Shown: piece after piece, positions 6,743 through 14,657 of the stretch
Layout of the letters: every line of letters begins with the position of its first letter
How positions within the stretch are numbered: the stretch's first letter is position 1
Origin: DASRJJ01 sp050730855
GTDB lineage: Bacteria; Patescibacteriota; Saccharimonadia; Saccharimonadales; UBA4665
Reading direction: 5' to 3'
Assembly: GCA_050730855.1 (NCBI GenBank)
Contig: JBOHNU010000001.1
Location: 276,144-340,143, forward strand
DNA length: 64,000 nt
Translations under genes and position numbers: made by a program
The notes under the pieces: generated by a model
Told to the model about the DNA's origin: nothing
The model's database searches: none
Seen by the model: the letters and a program-made list of their open reading frames with translations, nothing else

Positions 6743-7630
6743 TTAAGGGGCAGCTTTTTTATTCAGAAATGTTGTTATTAAGTCTACCGATTCATCTAAT
6801 TCACGAATATAATGTACATATTTATTACGCTTGAACCATGTTTTTTGCCGCTTCGCATACTGTACTGTATGGCGTGCAATTGCTTGTTTAACTTCTAAGA
6901 CTGAGGTCTCTCCGCGGAAATAAGGCTCAAACTCCTGGTACCCTATGGTTTGTAGCGCTCGACACTCTTGGCCGTACTGGGCGAAAAGATTCCTAACTTC
7001 GTTCTGTAGGCCATCTGCAAACATTCTATCGAGTCGAGCAACTACACGCTTCTCCAACAACTCGCGGCCTACTTCTATCCCTATAATTAGCGTACTTTGT
7101 CTTAACTGACGGTTCTCAATAAAGCGCCCTTGCGCTTCAATCTGCCGAACGAGGTGACGTTTGTTCTTAGCGTTGTGTGGCAGCTTCAAGCCGGCTTGTG
7201 CGAGCCGACTCTGCAAATCCTCAACAGACAACTCCTCTAATTCTGCTCGGAGGGCCTCGTCGGCGACTCCTCGGAACGAAAAGCCGTAAACTACGGCGTC
7301 GATATATAGGCCGGTTCCTCCAACTAAAAACGGTACTTTCCCCCTGGCGACTATGTCCTTCACCGAAGATTCAGCCAAAACTTTAAAATCTGCGACCGTT
7401 AAGGGATGATCGGGGGTAGATACGTCTAGCAAATGGTGTGGCACCTGCCGCCTTTCGGCAAGCGTCGGCTTTGCCGTACCAATATCCATACCTTTGTAGA
7501 TTGTTCGGGAGTCGGCACAAATTACTTCGCCGCTAAATCGCTTGGCAAGGTCAATTGCCAGCGAACTCTTGCCCGACCCAGTAGAGCCGACGATCACAAT
7601 TAAAGGAGGGATATTTGTGTCGGATTCCAT
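6743..7630 (-). CDS. miaA: tRNA dimethylallyltransferase
   Basis: MiaA transfers a dimethylallyl group to A37 of tRNAs that read U-starting codons. P-loop GSTGSGKS (residues 15-22), the DSRTIYKGMDIGTAKP substrate segment, GGTGLYID and the C-terminal QKTWFKRN motif are all present. The length of 295 aa is normal. The start overlaps the upstream alkyltransferase-like gene by 31 bases, so translation is probably coupled. The enzyme needs dimethylallyl diphosphate; no isoprenoid genes are in this window. Confidence 0.95.
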   Translation of the reverse strand: MESDTNIPPLIVIVGSTGSGKSSLAIDLAKRFSGEVICADSRTIYKGMDIGTAKPTLAERRQVPHHLLDVSTPDHPLTVADFKVLAESSVKDIVARGKVPFLVGGTGLYIDAVVYGFSFRGVADEALRAELEELSVEDLQSRLAQAGLKLPHNAKNKRHLVRQIEAQGRFIENRQLRQSTLIIGIEVGRELLEKRVVARLDRMFADGLQNEVRNLFAQYGQECRALQTIGYQEFEPYFRGETSVLEVKQAIARHTVQYAKRQKTWFKRNKYVHYIRELDESVDLITTFLNKKAAP

Positions 7631-7932
7631 AACAACTTTGCGATGTCGACCTTATAATCCGGCAGTATCTCTATTCCGTCTGCCTTAAGCGCCTCAGCAT
7701 GCGCGGCTTTACCGCCGTTCGGCCAGCCCGCCGCAAGTCCACCCTGTTTATTTACTACGCGTTGCCATGGTAAGCCGCTCGGCCCGGTATGCGCAATCTG
7801 ACCTACCTCCCACGCCGCCCAGGCAGCCCCGCTGTGTGCCGCAACCTGGCCGTAGGTCATAACCCGACCCTTGGGGATTTGTGCCACCAAATCGTATGCT
7901 CGTTGCTTGAAAGCTGCATCTACTCTGGGCAT
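7600..7932 (-). CDS. Alkyltransferase-like (ATL) DNA-repair protein
   Basis: A 110-aa MGMT C-terminal-type DNA-binding domain: IPKGRVMTYGQVAA helix-turn-helix, then the active-site loop. Where active O6-alkylguanine methyltransferases have PCHRV, this protein has PWQRV (Trp at position 56). ATL proteins have exactly this Cys-to-Trp change. They bind and flag O6-alkylguanine for nucleotide excision repair but do not repair it directly. It lies between thrS and miaA, all on the minus strand. Confidence 0.85.
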   Translation of the reverse strand: MPRVDAAFKQRAYDLVAQIPKGRVMTYGQVAAHSGAAWAAWEVGQIAHTGPSGLPWQRVVNKQGGLAAGWPNGGKAAHAEALKADGIEILPDYKVDIAKLLWNPTQISLL

Positions 7933-7942
7933 GTGTTCTCCT

Positions 7943-9730
7943 CTATAACGACGTTCTGGAAACCCTCGATTTTGCTTCGTTCGCGACGGTTTTTAGAAAT
8001 TCGTCTACCCCAATAGGCCGGTGATCGGCGTTCACTTCCATGTCTTTTCTGATTCGAGGCGTGAGCTGCCCGGATTCTATCTCTTTCTGCCCAACAACAA
8101 CGACGTAAGGTACTTTCATGAGTTCTGCGTTGCGGATTTTTTTACCAACAGACTCGTTCTCAGCGTCAATAGAAACTCTTAGGCCGTATTTTTTAGCTTT
8201 GTCCTTCATTTCGGCTGCGAAGTTAACGACGGCTTCATCCTGATTGAGCGTAAGAATGCGTATCTGTTCTGGTGCCAGCCAAACCGGGAACTTGCCGGCG
8301 CAGTGCTCTATATAAACCGACAAAAAACGGTCGATCGAGCCCATTACCGCGGCATGTACCATAACTATACGTTCTTGCTCGCCATTTTCGTTAATACATA
8401 CCAGGTTAAAGCCTTCTGGCTGATTAAAGTCAAGCTGGATAGTTGCCACCTGGTGTTCGCGGCCAATGGCATCCTTGGCCATAAAGTCAATCTTTGGCCC
8501 GTAAAATGCCGCCTCGCCAACTCCGGCAATAAAGTCATCACCCAACTTGCGCGAAACTATATTCCTAAGCTGGGCTTCGGCGCTTTCCCATTTGGCCGGA
8601 TCACCCATGTAACTTTCCATACTTTCGGGGTCGTGAGTAGACAGCCGCACTGTAAGCTCAAACTCGAATACACCGTAAAAACGCTCTATAATATCCCAGA
8701 TTTTTAAAACCTCTTCTTCAATTTGGGGCGTACGACAAAAAACGTGTGCATCGTCTTGCGTAAAAGCACGGACGCGGCTTAACCCCGAGAGTTCCCCGGT
8801 TTGTTCGTCGCGGTAGCAAGTTGATGTTTCGCGATAGCGAATCGGCAACTCCTTATAGGAGCGTGATCGAGCGGCATAAATCTGCGTATGATGCGGGCAA
8901 TTCATCGGCTTCATGGCAAATTCGTGGCCTTCTCGGGTAGTTATCTTAAAAAGTTCGTGCTCAAACTTTTGCCAGTGACCGCTTGCAATATAGGCTTCCT
9001 TTTTAGTGATGTGCGGTATGCTCACTTCTTGGTAGTCGTACTCGTCGCGCATTTCCTGCACGTACGCATCGAGCTGACGACGCAGCACCGTCCCCCGGGG
9101 CGTAAACAAAGGCAAGCCGGAGCCTATCAGATCGGAGAATACGAAAAGCTCGAGCTCTTGCCCTAACTTACGATGGTCACGCTTCTTAGCCTCGTCAAGC
9201 ATTGTAAGGTAAACGTTTAGCTGATCGGGCGTTTCAAAAGCGACGCCGTAAATACGCTGCAGTTGCTGCCGGTCTTGGTCGCCCCGCCAATAGGCGCCGC
9301 TAACCTTGGTTAGCTTAAAGGCTTTAGCGTTTACTTCTTGGGCGCTTTCAACATGACCGCCGCGACAAAGATCCACAAATCCGCCCGAAGTATAAAGTGT
9401 CAGCGACTGACCCTCTCTGGCAAAATCCTCAATTAGCTCTTTTTTGTAAGGATTCCAGGCAAACTGATCCAGGGCTTCCTTTTTGCCGACTTCGCGGCGC
9501 TCGAACTTTCCCCAAGACTTTAATTTCTTCCTCATTGCGGCCTCAATCTTAGGCAAATCATCATCTGTTATAGGCGATGGCGTCTCGAAATCCTGGTAAA
9601 AGCCGTTTTCTATAGCGGGGCCAACGGCATTCTTGGCGCCCGGGAACATCTCTACTACTGTTGCTGCCAACAGGTGGGCAAGGCTGTGCCTGATTTTTTG
9701 TACTTGGGTTGAGTCAGTATTGCTAGCCAT
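7943..9730 (-). CDS. thrS: Threonyl-tRNA synthetase (no TGS domain)
   Basis: Charges tRNA-Thr. The N-terminal editing domain is present (HSLAH at residues 15-19, and CRGGH), followed by the class II core with the zinc Cys/His motif MNCPHH, motif 2 (RYRETSTCYRDE) and motif 3 (GSIDRFLSVYIEH), then the C-terminal anticodon-binding domain. At 595 aa it lacks the N-terminal TGS domain of E. coli ThrS, a shortening also seen in some other bacteria. The ATG at 9730 is preceded by AAGGAG. A structured leader of about 200 bases with T-box features lies upstream. Confidence 0.95.
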   Translation of the reverse strand: MASNTDSTQVQKIRHSLAHLLAATVVEMFPGAKNAVGPAIENGFYQDFETPSPITDDDLPKIEAAMRKKLKSWGKFERREVGKKEALDQFAWNPYKKELIEDFAREGQSLTLYTSGGFVDLCRGGHVESAQEVNAKAFKLTKVSGAYWRGDQDRQQLQRIYGVAFETPDQLNVYLTMLDEAKKRDHRKLGQELELFVFSDLIGSGLPLFTPRGTVLRRQLDAYVQEMRDEYDYQEVSIPHITKKEAYIASGHWQKFEHELFKITTREGHEFAMKPMNCPHHTQIYAARSRSYKELPIRYRETSTCYRDEQTGELSGLSRVRAFTQDDAHVFCRTPQIEEEVLKIWDIIERFYGVFEFELTVRLSTHDPESMESYMGDPAKWESAEAQLRNIVSRKLGDDFIAGVGEAAFYGPKIDFMAKDAIGREHQVATIQLDFNQPEGFNLVCINENGEQERIVMVHAAVMGSIDRFLSVYIEHCAGKFPVWLAPEQIRILTLNQDEAVVNFAAEMKDKAKKYGLRVSIDAENESVGKKIRNAELMKVPYVVVVGQKEIESGQLTPRIRKDMEVNADHRPIGVDEFLKTVANEAKSRVSRTSL

Positions 9731-9743
9731 GGTACTCCTTTCT

Positions 9744-9934
9744 TATATAAAAGACGCGCCTGTCGATTCAATACTCTCGCATGGTATTTAATCGTTGACG
9801 CGTCTCGGACCCGAACCTTTTGTGGATCAGGCGGTTCCACCGGACTTTCCTATAAAGGACACTCATTCCTGCACGTTACGCACGTTCGGGTTGCCCGCGG
9901 AGCTCGACGGTTGGTGGCCGCTTCACAGCTCGAT
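9744..9934 (-). promoter_or_regulatory. T-box-like leader of thrS with ultrashort stem I
   Basis: On the minus strand the leader starts after an extended -10 (TGTTACAAT, plus 9939-9944 for the hexamer). The first structure is a short stem, GAGCT/AGCTC plus CGG/CCG, with terminal loop CCACCAA (9911-9917). The loop shows a threonine codon ACC followed by a purine, as expected for a specifier. About 75 bases downstream is UGGAACCGC (9831-9839), an exact match to the T-box core UGGNACCGC. A terminator follows: AGACGCG (9799-9805) pairs with CGCGTCT (9752-9758), then TTTTATAT, ending shortly before the thrS ribosome-binding site. UGGA would pair with the UCCA end of tRNA-Thr; the tRNA-Thr in this window does end UCCA. 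Ultrashort stem I T-boxes are known from Actinobacteria. Confidence 0.65.
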
Positions 9935-9945
9935 ATGTATTGTAA

Positions 9946-10130
9946 CACATCGTCAAAACTTCACCTACATGTACGACTATAACAAGGTTGGTATTAAATG
10001 GCTAGTCAGATTTGTTGTCTTTTTTAGTACAAAACTTGTGGACAAATTGTTGCGCCGATTCTTCAATACTTTATGCCGTATATGACGTAGAAATCACTAG
10101 CTAGGATAGGACTTGTCCCGGAAACAGGAC
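9946..10130. other. Gene-free stretch
   Basis: Between the thrS promoter and the tRNA-Val terminator no supported gene is seen. The open frames here are short, have no ribosome-binding site and have unlikely compositions. A TTGTCC/GGACAA hairpin (about 10113-10132) next to the tRNA-Val terminator is the only structure noted. Confidence 0.4.
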
Positions 10131-10157
10131 AAAAAATTAAACGCCTTGGCGGCGTTT
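10131..10157 (-). terminator. Terminator of tRNA-Val
   Basis: A 7-bp stem AAACGCC/GGCGTTT (10139-10145 with 10151-10157) is followed on the minus strand by AATTTTTT. It lies 8 bases past the tRNA 3' end. Confidence 0.7.
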
Positions 10158-10164
10158 GGTTGTC

Positions 10165-10241
10165 TGGTGGGCTCTAGAGGACTCGAACCTCTGACCTCTT
10201 CCACGTCAAGGAAGCGCTCTAGCCAACTGAGCTAAGAGCCC
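10165..10241 (-). tRNA. tRNA-Val(GAC)
   Basis: Cloverleaf with acceptor GGGCTCT/AGAGCCC, anticodon loop TTGACGT (GAC), T-loop TTCGAGT, discriminator A and an encoded CCA. Confidence 0.95.
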
Positions 10242-10305
10242 ACACTAACAGATTAGAATATACCCTACTCCTCTGCGCGTTGCAAGCCATCTAAATTATA
10301 ATTAT

Positions 10306-10334
10306 TTGACTACTTATACAAACTATGTTAACAT
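10306..10334 (+). promoter_or_regulatory. Promoter of the 37-codon small gene
   Basis: TTGACT (10306-10311), a 17-base spacer and TAACAT (10329-10334) predict a start near 10341, 16 bases before the GTG start codon. Confidence 0.55.
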
Positions 10335-10356
10335 AACCGAGTTAAGAGGCTTACTT

Positions 10357-10470
10357 GTGAGTGCCCAAAAACACAGCACGCTTGAAGGTTTCAAGCTATT
10401 CTACGAAGATTTATCCATATCCGGCAAGTCAAAAAACAGCCGTGTCCGCCGCTCGCGGCTTACAAAGTAA
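10357..10470 (+). CDS. Small basic protein, 37 aa, unknown
   Basis: A GTG-initiated frame of 37 codons. It has a promoter upstream, the ribosome-binding site AAGAGG (10344-10349) at seven bases' spacing, and a 15-bp terminator hairpin that begins in its last codons. The protein starts MSAQKHSTLEGFKLFYEDL and ends in the strongly basic SRVRRSRLTK, so it has an amphipathic first half and a nucleic-acid-like tail. It could be a small ribosome-associated or RNA-binding protein. No family is recognised. It is divergent from tRNA-Val and upstream of nrdR. The complete set of expression signals around such a short frame is the main argument that it is real. Confidence 0.55.
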   Translation: MSAQKHSTLEGFKLFYEDLSISGKSKNSRVRRSRLTK

Positions 10471-10503
10471 ACCACCTCATATCCGAGGTGGTTTACTTTA
10501 TTC
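10464..10503 (+). terminator. Terminator of the small gene
   Basis: A 15-bp perfect stem (10464-10478 with 10485-10499) with a 6-base loop, followed by ATTC. The paired TTT of the right arm supplies the U-rich segment. It overlaps the stop codon of the 37-codon gene and separates it from nrdR. Confidence 0.75.
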
Positions 10504-10561
10504 ACAGAAATAAGCAGGTTATCCACTAGCTTTTTGTACAGCGTTATGTCAACATATAGCT

Positions 10562-10975
10562 ATGGTTTGCATTTACTGCTCCGGATGTACCGAGGTTACT
10601 AACTCGCGGCACCAGAAAAAACATAATAACATTTGGCGACGTCGCCTTTGCCAAGTTTGCGGAGCCACATTTACCTCTCGCGAATTTCCCGACCTTACAG
10701 CGTCTACCATTGTGGTAGGCGAGGATCCTTCGACACTAACGCCCTTCTACCGGGAAAAATTGTTTGTCAGTATCCTCCAGGCCTGCGGACACAGGGAGCA
10801 GCCTATTGTTGACGCTACTGCACTTACCCAAACGATCGTCGCGAAAATCCCCTTCTCTAGCGAGGGGTCGGTGAGCAGGGATGCTCTAGTGCGCGCAGCC
10901 AGCGAAGTACTAGCCCGGTTCGATAGCGCTGCCGCCACCCACTACGCGGCATACCACCCGCTAGCTACTTCTTAA
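10562..10975 (+). CDS. nrdR: Transcriptional repressor NrdR
   Basis: NrdR senses ATP/dATP and represses ribonucleotide reductase genes. The zinc ribbon has C3, C6, C30 and C33 with the typical IWRRRLCQVCGATFTSRE stretch. The ATP-cone follows (PFYREKLFVSILQAC). The protein is 137 aa, slightly short. No nrd genes or NrdR-box pairs were recognised in the window. Its end overlaps the convergent glycosyltransferase gene by 11 bases. Confidence 0.9.
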   Translation: MVCIYCSGCTEVTNSRHQKKHNNIWRRRLCQVCGATFTSREFPDLTASTIVVGEDPSTLTPFYREKLFVSILQACGHREQPIVDATALTQTIVAKIPFSSEGSVSRDALVRAASEVLARFDSAAATHYAAYHPLATS

Positions 10976-12551
10976 CAGCCTTCACCGTTACGTCAAACTT
11001 TGTAAGATACTTGCCAAACATAAGCCGTGTCTGCGAATAAAGTGCCGCAAACGACGCATATACAATGTTTGTTACGGGTAAGTACAGCCACTGCAACACT
11101 ATGAAGATCGTCCGGTGGCGACGATAGCGAAGCGGCCGGGGCGGTAATGTCTTAAGGCACACAAAAAGCGATGCAAACACACCGATAAGCCCGACAGTCT
11201 GAATACGGCTGACAGTAACCGGGAGAATGTTCGCTACGTAACTCTCTGGATTAAGAAGTGCCGGGATAAACGCTGCCGACGCCAAAAGAATGGCACCAAC
11301 CGCCCAGTGTACGTGACCTTCGAGATGTCGAAGCACTTTTGGAATAAGATCCGAGCGCCGGATTTTATTTTTTCTATAAAATCCCTTATCTACAATATAA
11401 GCAACGTCTGAAGCGCCGTAGGTCCAGCGCCTAAGCTGGATAAACTGCGCTTTCAGAGTCTTCATATACGTTTCGGCGAGTACCGCGTCACAGTAAACCG
11501 GTAGTGCAATTGGGTAAACCCTGTAGTCTCCATCAAAATGGAAATAACTGCGCCAAAATTGGTGACCGTCTTCAACGATGGTGCGCACACTCCAAAAGTC
11601 CATGTCAATTAGAGCGCGAAGGCTCTGCGCATGCGCCGAAAAGTTGCGCTGAAGGTGTGGCCGTTGCGTAAGCACGAGGTAAAAGTAGCTGTTACCAGTG
11701 GCGATCACGCGCATGGGTGCGGGTGCGTCCCAAATATTACTAGTAAACAGCGGAATGGGTTGGTAAGAGGCCTTGGCAGGGTCAGGCGCGACACAGTATA
11801 GGTAAGTTAGAGCGGCAAAATACAACGCCGAGGGGCGGTTGTCAGAATCCAGAGTAGTCACAGCCACGCGTAAAGGGTCAATACCCTGACTCTCGACATA
11901 CTCCTTCAAGTACCTGCCGGCAAACGTTATATTGCCGCCCTTGCCCACTACCTCTCCCGGAATGTCGCGAGGGTGTTTAACAGCCTCGGCGTACATAAAA
12001 TGCTTGGCGTACGTGCTTATCAGATCCTTCGCCTGCGCCTCAACTCTGTCGCCGCCGCGTTCTTCGTAAGCTAAAAGAACAATCATTTTCTTTTTGCTGT
12101 AGCTGCTTTCTATCAGCGACTGAATGGTCGGCTCAAGCACCTCACGGCTTTCGTTGTAAGTGGCGATAATTACAGCATGTATAACTTCATCCGGCCTCAC
12201 AACCACACCCCGCTCCTTCAGCCTGGCAAGATTACTAAAGTGCCATTTTGGACGATTAACACCTACCGGCACTTCTTGGCTCTGCACTTCCAGCACCAAT
12301 TGCGGCCAGTCGAGCTTCTCGTGCGCGCGCATTGTCCGGTAGCCCACCAAAGCACGGACAGTCACCGCCATCGCGCGCGTAAAGAAAAGAAGAATAAAAA
12401 CAAGCACAAAAATGGCGGCAAGCGCCGCGCTGAACAGGCTTAAAACGAAGGGTAGCGCCAAAATACTCCAGCTTAGCGCACCCGGAAGAATCTCAAAAAA
12501 ACGGTAACTTCTCGAGCGATCCTTTTCGTACGGGATTTCTATACTCGTCAT
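10965..12551 (-). CDS. Membrane family-2 glycosyltransferase (cellulose synthase-like)
   Basis: A 528-aa protein with two N-terminal membrane helices, a cytoplasmic GT-A domain and three C-terminal helices. Visible catalytic motifs are VIIATYNES (nucleotide-sugar site), TTLDSDN (DxD-type metal site), IVEDGHQFW (catalytic base ED) and QLRRW (QxxRW), the set found in processive or polyprenyl-type GT2 enzymes. It probably makes a surface glycan or glycolipid, with unknown donor and acceptor. The start overlaps the stop of the upstream small membrane gene (TAATG type), so the two are coupled. Confidence 0.85.
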   Translation of the reverse strand: MTSIEIPYEKDRSRSYRFFEILPGALSWSILALPFVLSLFSAALAAIFVLVFILLFFTRAMAVTVRALVGYRTMRAHEKLDWPQLVLEVQSQEVPVGVNRPKWHFSNLARLKERGVVVRPDEVIHAVIIATYNESREVLEPTIQSLIESSYSKKKMIVLLAYEERGGDRVEAQAKDLISTYAKHFMYAEAVKHPRDIPGEVVGKGGNITFAGRYLKEYVESQGIDPLRVAVTTLDSDNRPSALYFAALTYLYCVAPDPAKASYQPIPLFTSNIWDAPAPMRVIATGNSYFYLVLTQRPHLQRNFSAHAQSLRALIDMDFWSVRTIVEDGHQFWRSYFHFDGDYRVYPIALPVYCDAVLAETYMKTLKAQFIQLRRWTYGASDVAYIVDKGFYRKNKIRRSDLIPKVLRHLEGHVHWAVGAILLASAAFIPALLNPESYVANILPVTVSRIQTVGLIGVFASLFVCLKTLPPRPLRYRRHRTIFIVLQWLYLPVTNIVYASFAALYSQTRLMFGKYLTKFDVTVKAVKK

Positions 12552-12907
12552 TAACGCAGCACCAATAAAGCGTTACTTACGATAAGCGTTAGAATAAGCA
12601 GCAATAAACCCGACCCCAGCATCAAAATCGATAGAACTCTGGTAATAGTATATGTTCGGATACTTATAACAATACTCAAGCAAGCCGTGATTATCGCAAA
12701 GACCCCTAAACCAATAATCCCGCCAATACTCCCACGCGCGAATGCGCTAATACCTAAGTTTGACCGGTATTCTATAATATAGCCCTCGCCCGAACCCTGC
12801 CCGATCCGCAAAAAAATAAGCACGATACAAAGAAAGGCCAAAAACACATTGCTACTTACCAAAAGCAGTATTAGTTTATCCTGGAAAAACTTTCGTGTAG
12901 GTTCCAT
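12551..12907 (-). CDS. Small membrane protein coupled to the glycosyltransferase
   Basis: A 118-aa protein with three predicted membrane helices (about 12-35, 58-85, 92-116). No family is recognised. The start was set at ATG 12907, nine bases after TACAAT; the longer frame to 12940 would cross into the promoter. The stop shares bases with the start of the glycosyltransferase gene, so it may be its partner subunit or a flippase helper. Confidence 0.6.
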   Translation of the reverse strand: MEPTRKFFQDKLILLLVSSNVFLAFLCIVLIFLRIGQGSGEGYIIEYRSNLGISAFARGSIGGIIGLGVFAIITACLSIVISIRTYTITRVLSILMLGSGLLLLILTLIVSNALLVLR

Positions 12908-12953
12908 ATTGTTTGTATTGTAAGCCCTGGACGACGCCAAAGTACAGTCTTTA

Positions 12954-13028
12954 TGGTGCGGGTAGAGAGAATCGAACTCTCCGCTCAGCCTTGGGAAGGC
13001 TGCATATTAACCACTATACGATACCCGC
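12954..13028 (-). tRNA. tRNA-Gly(TCC)
   Basis: Acceptor GCGGGTA/TACCCGC, anticodon loop TTCCCAA (TCC), T-loop TTCGATT, discriminator A and CCA encoded. Cotranscribed downstream of tRNA-Thr. Confidence 0.95.
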
Positions 13029-13056
13029 CTGCTGGCAACCCTATTCTTATATTATA

Positions 13057-13133
13057 TGGAGCCACCTATCGGATTCGAACCGATGACCCCCGCTTTACGA
13101 AAGCGGTGCTCTAGCCAACTGAGCTAAGGCGGC
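13057..13133 (-). tRNA. tRNA-Thr(CGT), discriminator U
   Basis: Acceptor GCCGCCT/AGGTGGC, anticodon loop TTCGTAA (CGT) and T-loop TTCGAAT. The 3' end is T-CCA, so the acceptor terminus is UCCA and complementary to the UGGA in the thrS leader. An extended -10 (TGGTATAAT, plus 13147-13155) lies just upstream. Confidence 0.95.
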
Positions 13134-13235
13134 ACATTACCATGCGATTATACCAATAGATTGACCAAGGAGTACAGCGCTCGCATCTACACAAGGTTTC
13201 GTCAAAAAAATACATTTAATGTATCCGGGGGATCC

Positions 13236-13896
13236 CTAATTGACGCGGACTCCGCAATGCTTGAACAACTTTTTTAATTCTTCTTGGTTATACTGCCCCT
13301 TAACTCCAGGCATCGAGCTTAAATAATCTATAATTTGCCACGGATCCATTGCATAGGTCTCTGCCAGCCCTTCGGCAATCATGCATAAATAAATTGGAGC
13401 AGGTCGAGCATACACAGTCGGCGTCACTGAAGCGGCAAAGGTCAAAGCCGGAACACCCTGAACATCCCCGCAATACATAACCAAATCATAGCGACATTCA
13501 TCATAGGCAAGAACTTGGCGGCCGGTCTGCCTTAATTTTACGACGTCGATGTTTGGCCTGTCGGCCTGCCAATTCTCCTGCATAACGACTTGCTCGAACT
13601 GGCTTTTGGTAATCAAGTGGGCTCTCGCTTTAGTAGTCGCCTTACTCCTGTCTTGCCTAATATAGGCTACTCCGCCTGTCCAGGCTTTGGATTCGCCTGC
13701 GAATAATAGCCCGTGGGGTAGTTCGAAACCCCTTGCTGGCGCGAGGTGGTGTGGTGTCATCACACCCATCATAACACTTGGCAGATCCCGGCGGCTTGCC
13801 ACCGGCAATATAAAATGTGAACCGACGCAAACTAAGATTGGTCGCGTAGCTAACGTACCAAACCAACTCTTCAGAGTTGGAAGCTATAACAGGCAT
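13236..13896 (-). pseudogene. Frameshifted gene of an actinobacterial-type family
   Basis: Two overlapping minus-strand frames together encode one protein. The first (13896 down to about 13735) reads WYVSYATNLSLRRF, then GGKPPGSAKCYDGCDDTTPP. The second continues GFELPHGLLFAGESKAWTGG and runs to 13236. They join at AAGGGGTTTC (about 13729-13738), where one extra G in the G run shifts the frame by +1. The combined sequence matches a family common in Actinobacteria (YGSNL...GG.PPG...P...GG..FA.ES..W.GG, then a 'QF..V..QE' helix). The opening resembles a gamma-glutamylcyclotransferase fold. It may be a true pseudogene, a slippery-run phase switch or a sequencing error. Confidence 0.65.
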
Positions 13897-13943
13897 ACCC
13901 CTATACTATAATTCAATTCCGTACTGTAGAGTAAGATAGAGTT

Positions 13944-14486
13944 ATGGGTTCTTACGACAGCACAAGACAACGCTACAAGCCGGCACATATTAAAGTGCTG
14001 ATGATTGCCGAGTCGCCTCCTCCGGCTGCAAATATTGAAAGCAGCCGGCACTTTTACCGCAGCGACAAGATCCGTCGCGATGACCGCTTGTTTACGAATA
14101 CAATTAAAGCGCTCTACCCAGAGGCCGCAAACAAGACCGAAGCCGAAATCCAACCAGACAAAGAAACTTGGCTCAAAAAATTCCAAGCCGATGGCTGGTA
14201 TATGATTGAGGCGCTGGAAGAATCCCAGGTGCACGAGGTCACCAAAAAAGACCGCCAAGCACACATTGCGGCAGAACTGCCGCGCTTAATTCAGCGAGTA
14301 AAAAAACTAGTTAGCCCGGACACCCGCCTTATCCTAATAAAATCTAACGTATACGATGTAGCTGCCGAGCCGCTACGTAAAGCCGGCCTTAACGTCCTTA
14401 ATACAGAACTTTTGGATTACCCCGGCCGCTTTAATCAACGAGCTTATCGCGAAAAACTGTCTAAACTCATATCCGAGCCGAAATAA
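13944..14486 (+). CDS. Conserved hypothetical protein, possible UDG-like fold
   Basis: A 180-aa soluble protein. It begins with a strand VLMIAESPPPA followed by a FYRSDKIRRDDRLF stretch, and ends with RLILIKSNVYD and LDYPGRFNQRAYREKL. This alternating strand/helix layout with an early 'ESPP' loop recalls uracil-DNA-glycosylase superfamily proteins, but the catalytic motifs are not recognisable and no activity is claimed. The start is 6 bases after TAAGAT, again suggesting a leaderless message. It is divergent from the frameshifted gene. Confidence 0.55.
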   Translation: MGSYDSTRQRYKPAHIKVLMIAESPPPAANIESSRHFYRSDKIRRDDRLFTNTIKALYPEAANKTEAEIQPDKETWLKKFQADGWYMIEALEESQVHEVTKKDRQAHIAAELPRLIQRVKKLVSPDTRLILIKSNVYDVAAEPLRKAGLNVLNTELLDYPGRFNQRAYREKLSKLISEPK

Positions 14487-14522
14487 TTACGATTATAAAA
14501 TACTTTGAGACTACTATATTTG

Positions 14523-14599
14523 TGGCGGGCTCGACCGGATTTGAACCGGCGATCTCCTCCGTGACAGGGAGGCGTGTTAGGCCACTACACTACGAGCCC
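14523..14599 (-). tRNA. tRNA-Asp(GTC)
   Basis: Acceptor GGGCTCG/CGAGCCC, anticodon loop CTGTCAC (GTC), T-loop TTCAAAT, discriminator G and CCA encoded. Confidence 0.95.
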
Positions 14600-14657
14600 T
14601 TAACTAGACAACAGGGGTAATAATAGCAGCTCCGGAACCTAAAAGCAACCATCTTGA

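Noticed and set aside
9795..10085. A 96-codon plus-strand frame
   Set aside because: It is antisense to the thrS leader and promoter and has unlikely composition and no start signals.
10033..10530. TTGTGGACAA and TTATCCACT near the small gene as further DnaA-type boxes
   Set aside because: Both have mismatches, are 480 bases apart and lie within ordinary intergenic DNA between tRNA-Val and nrdR.
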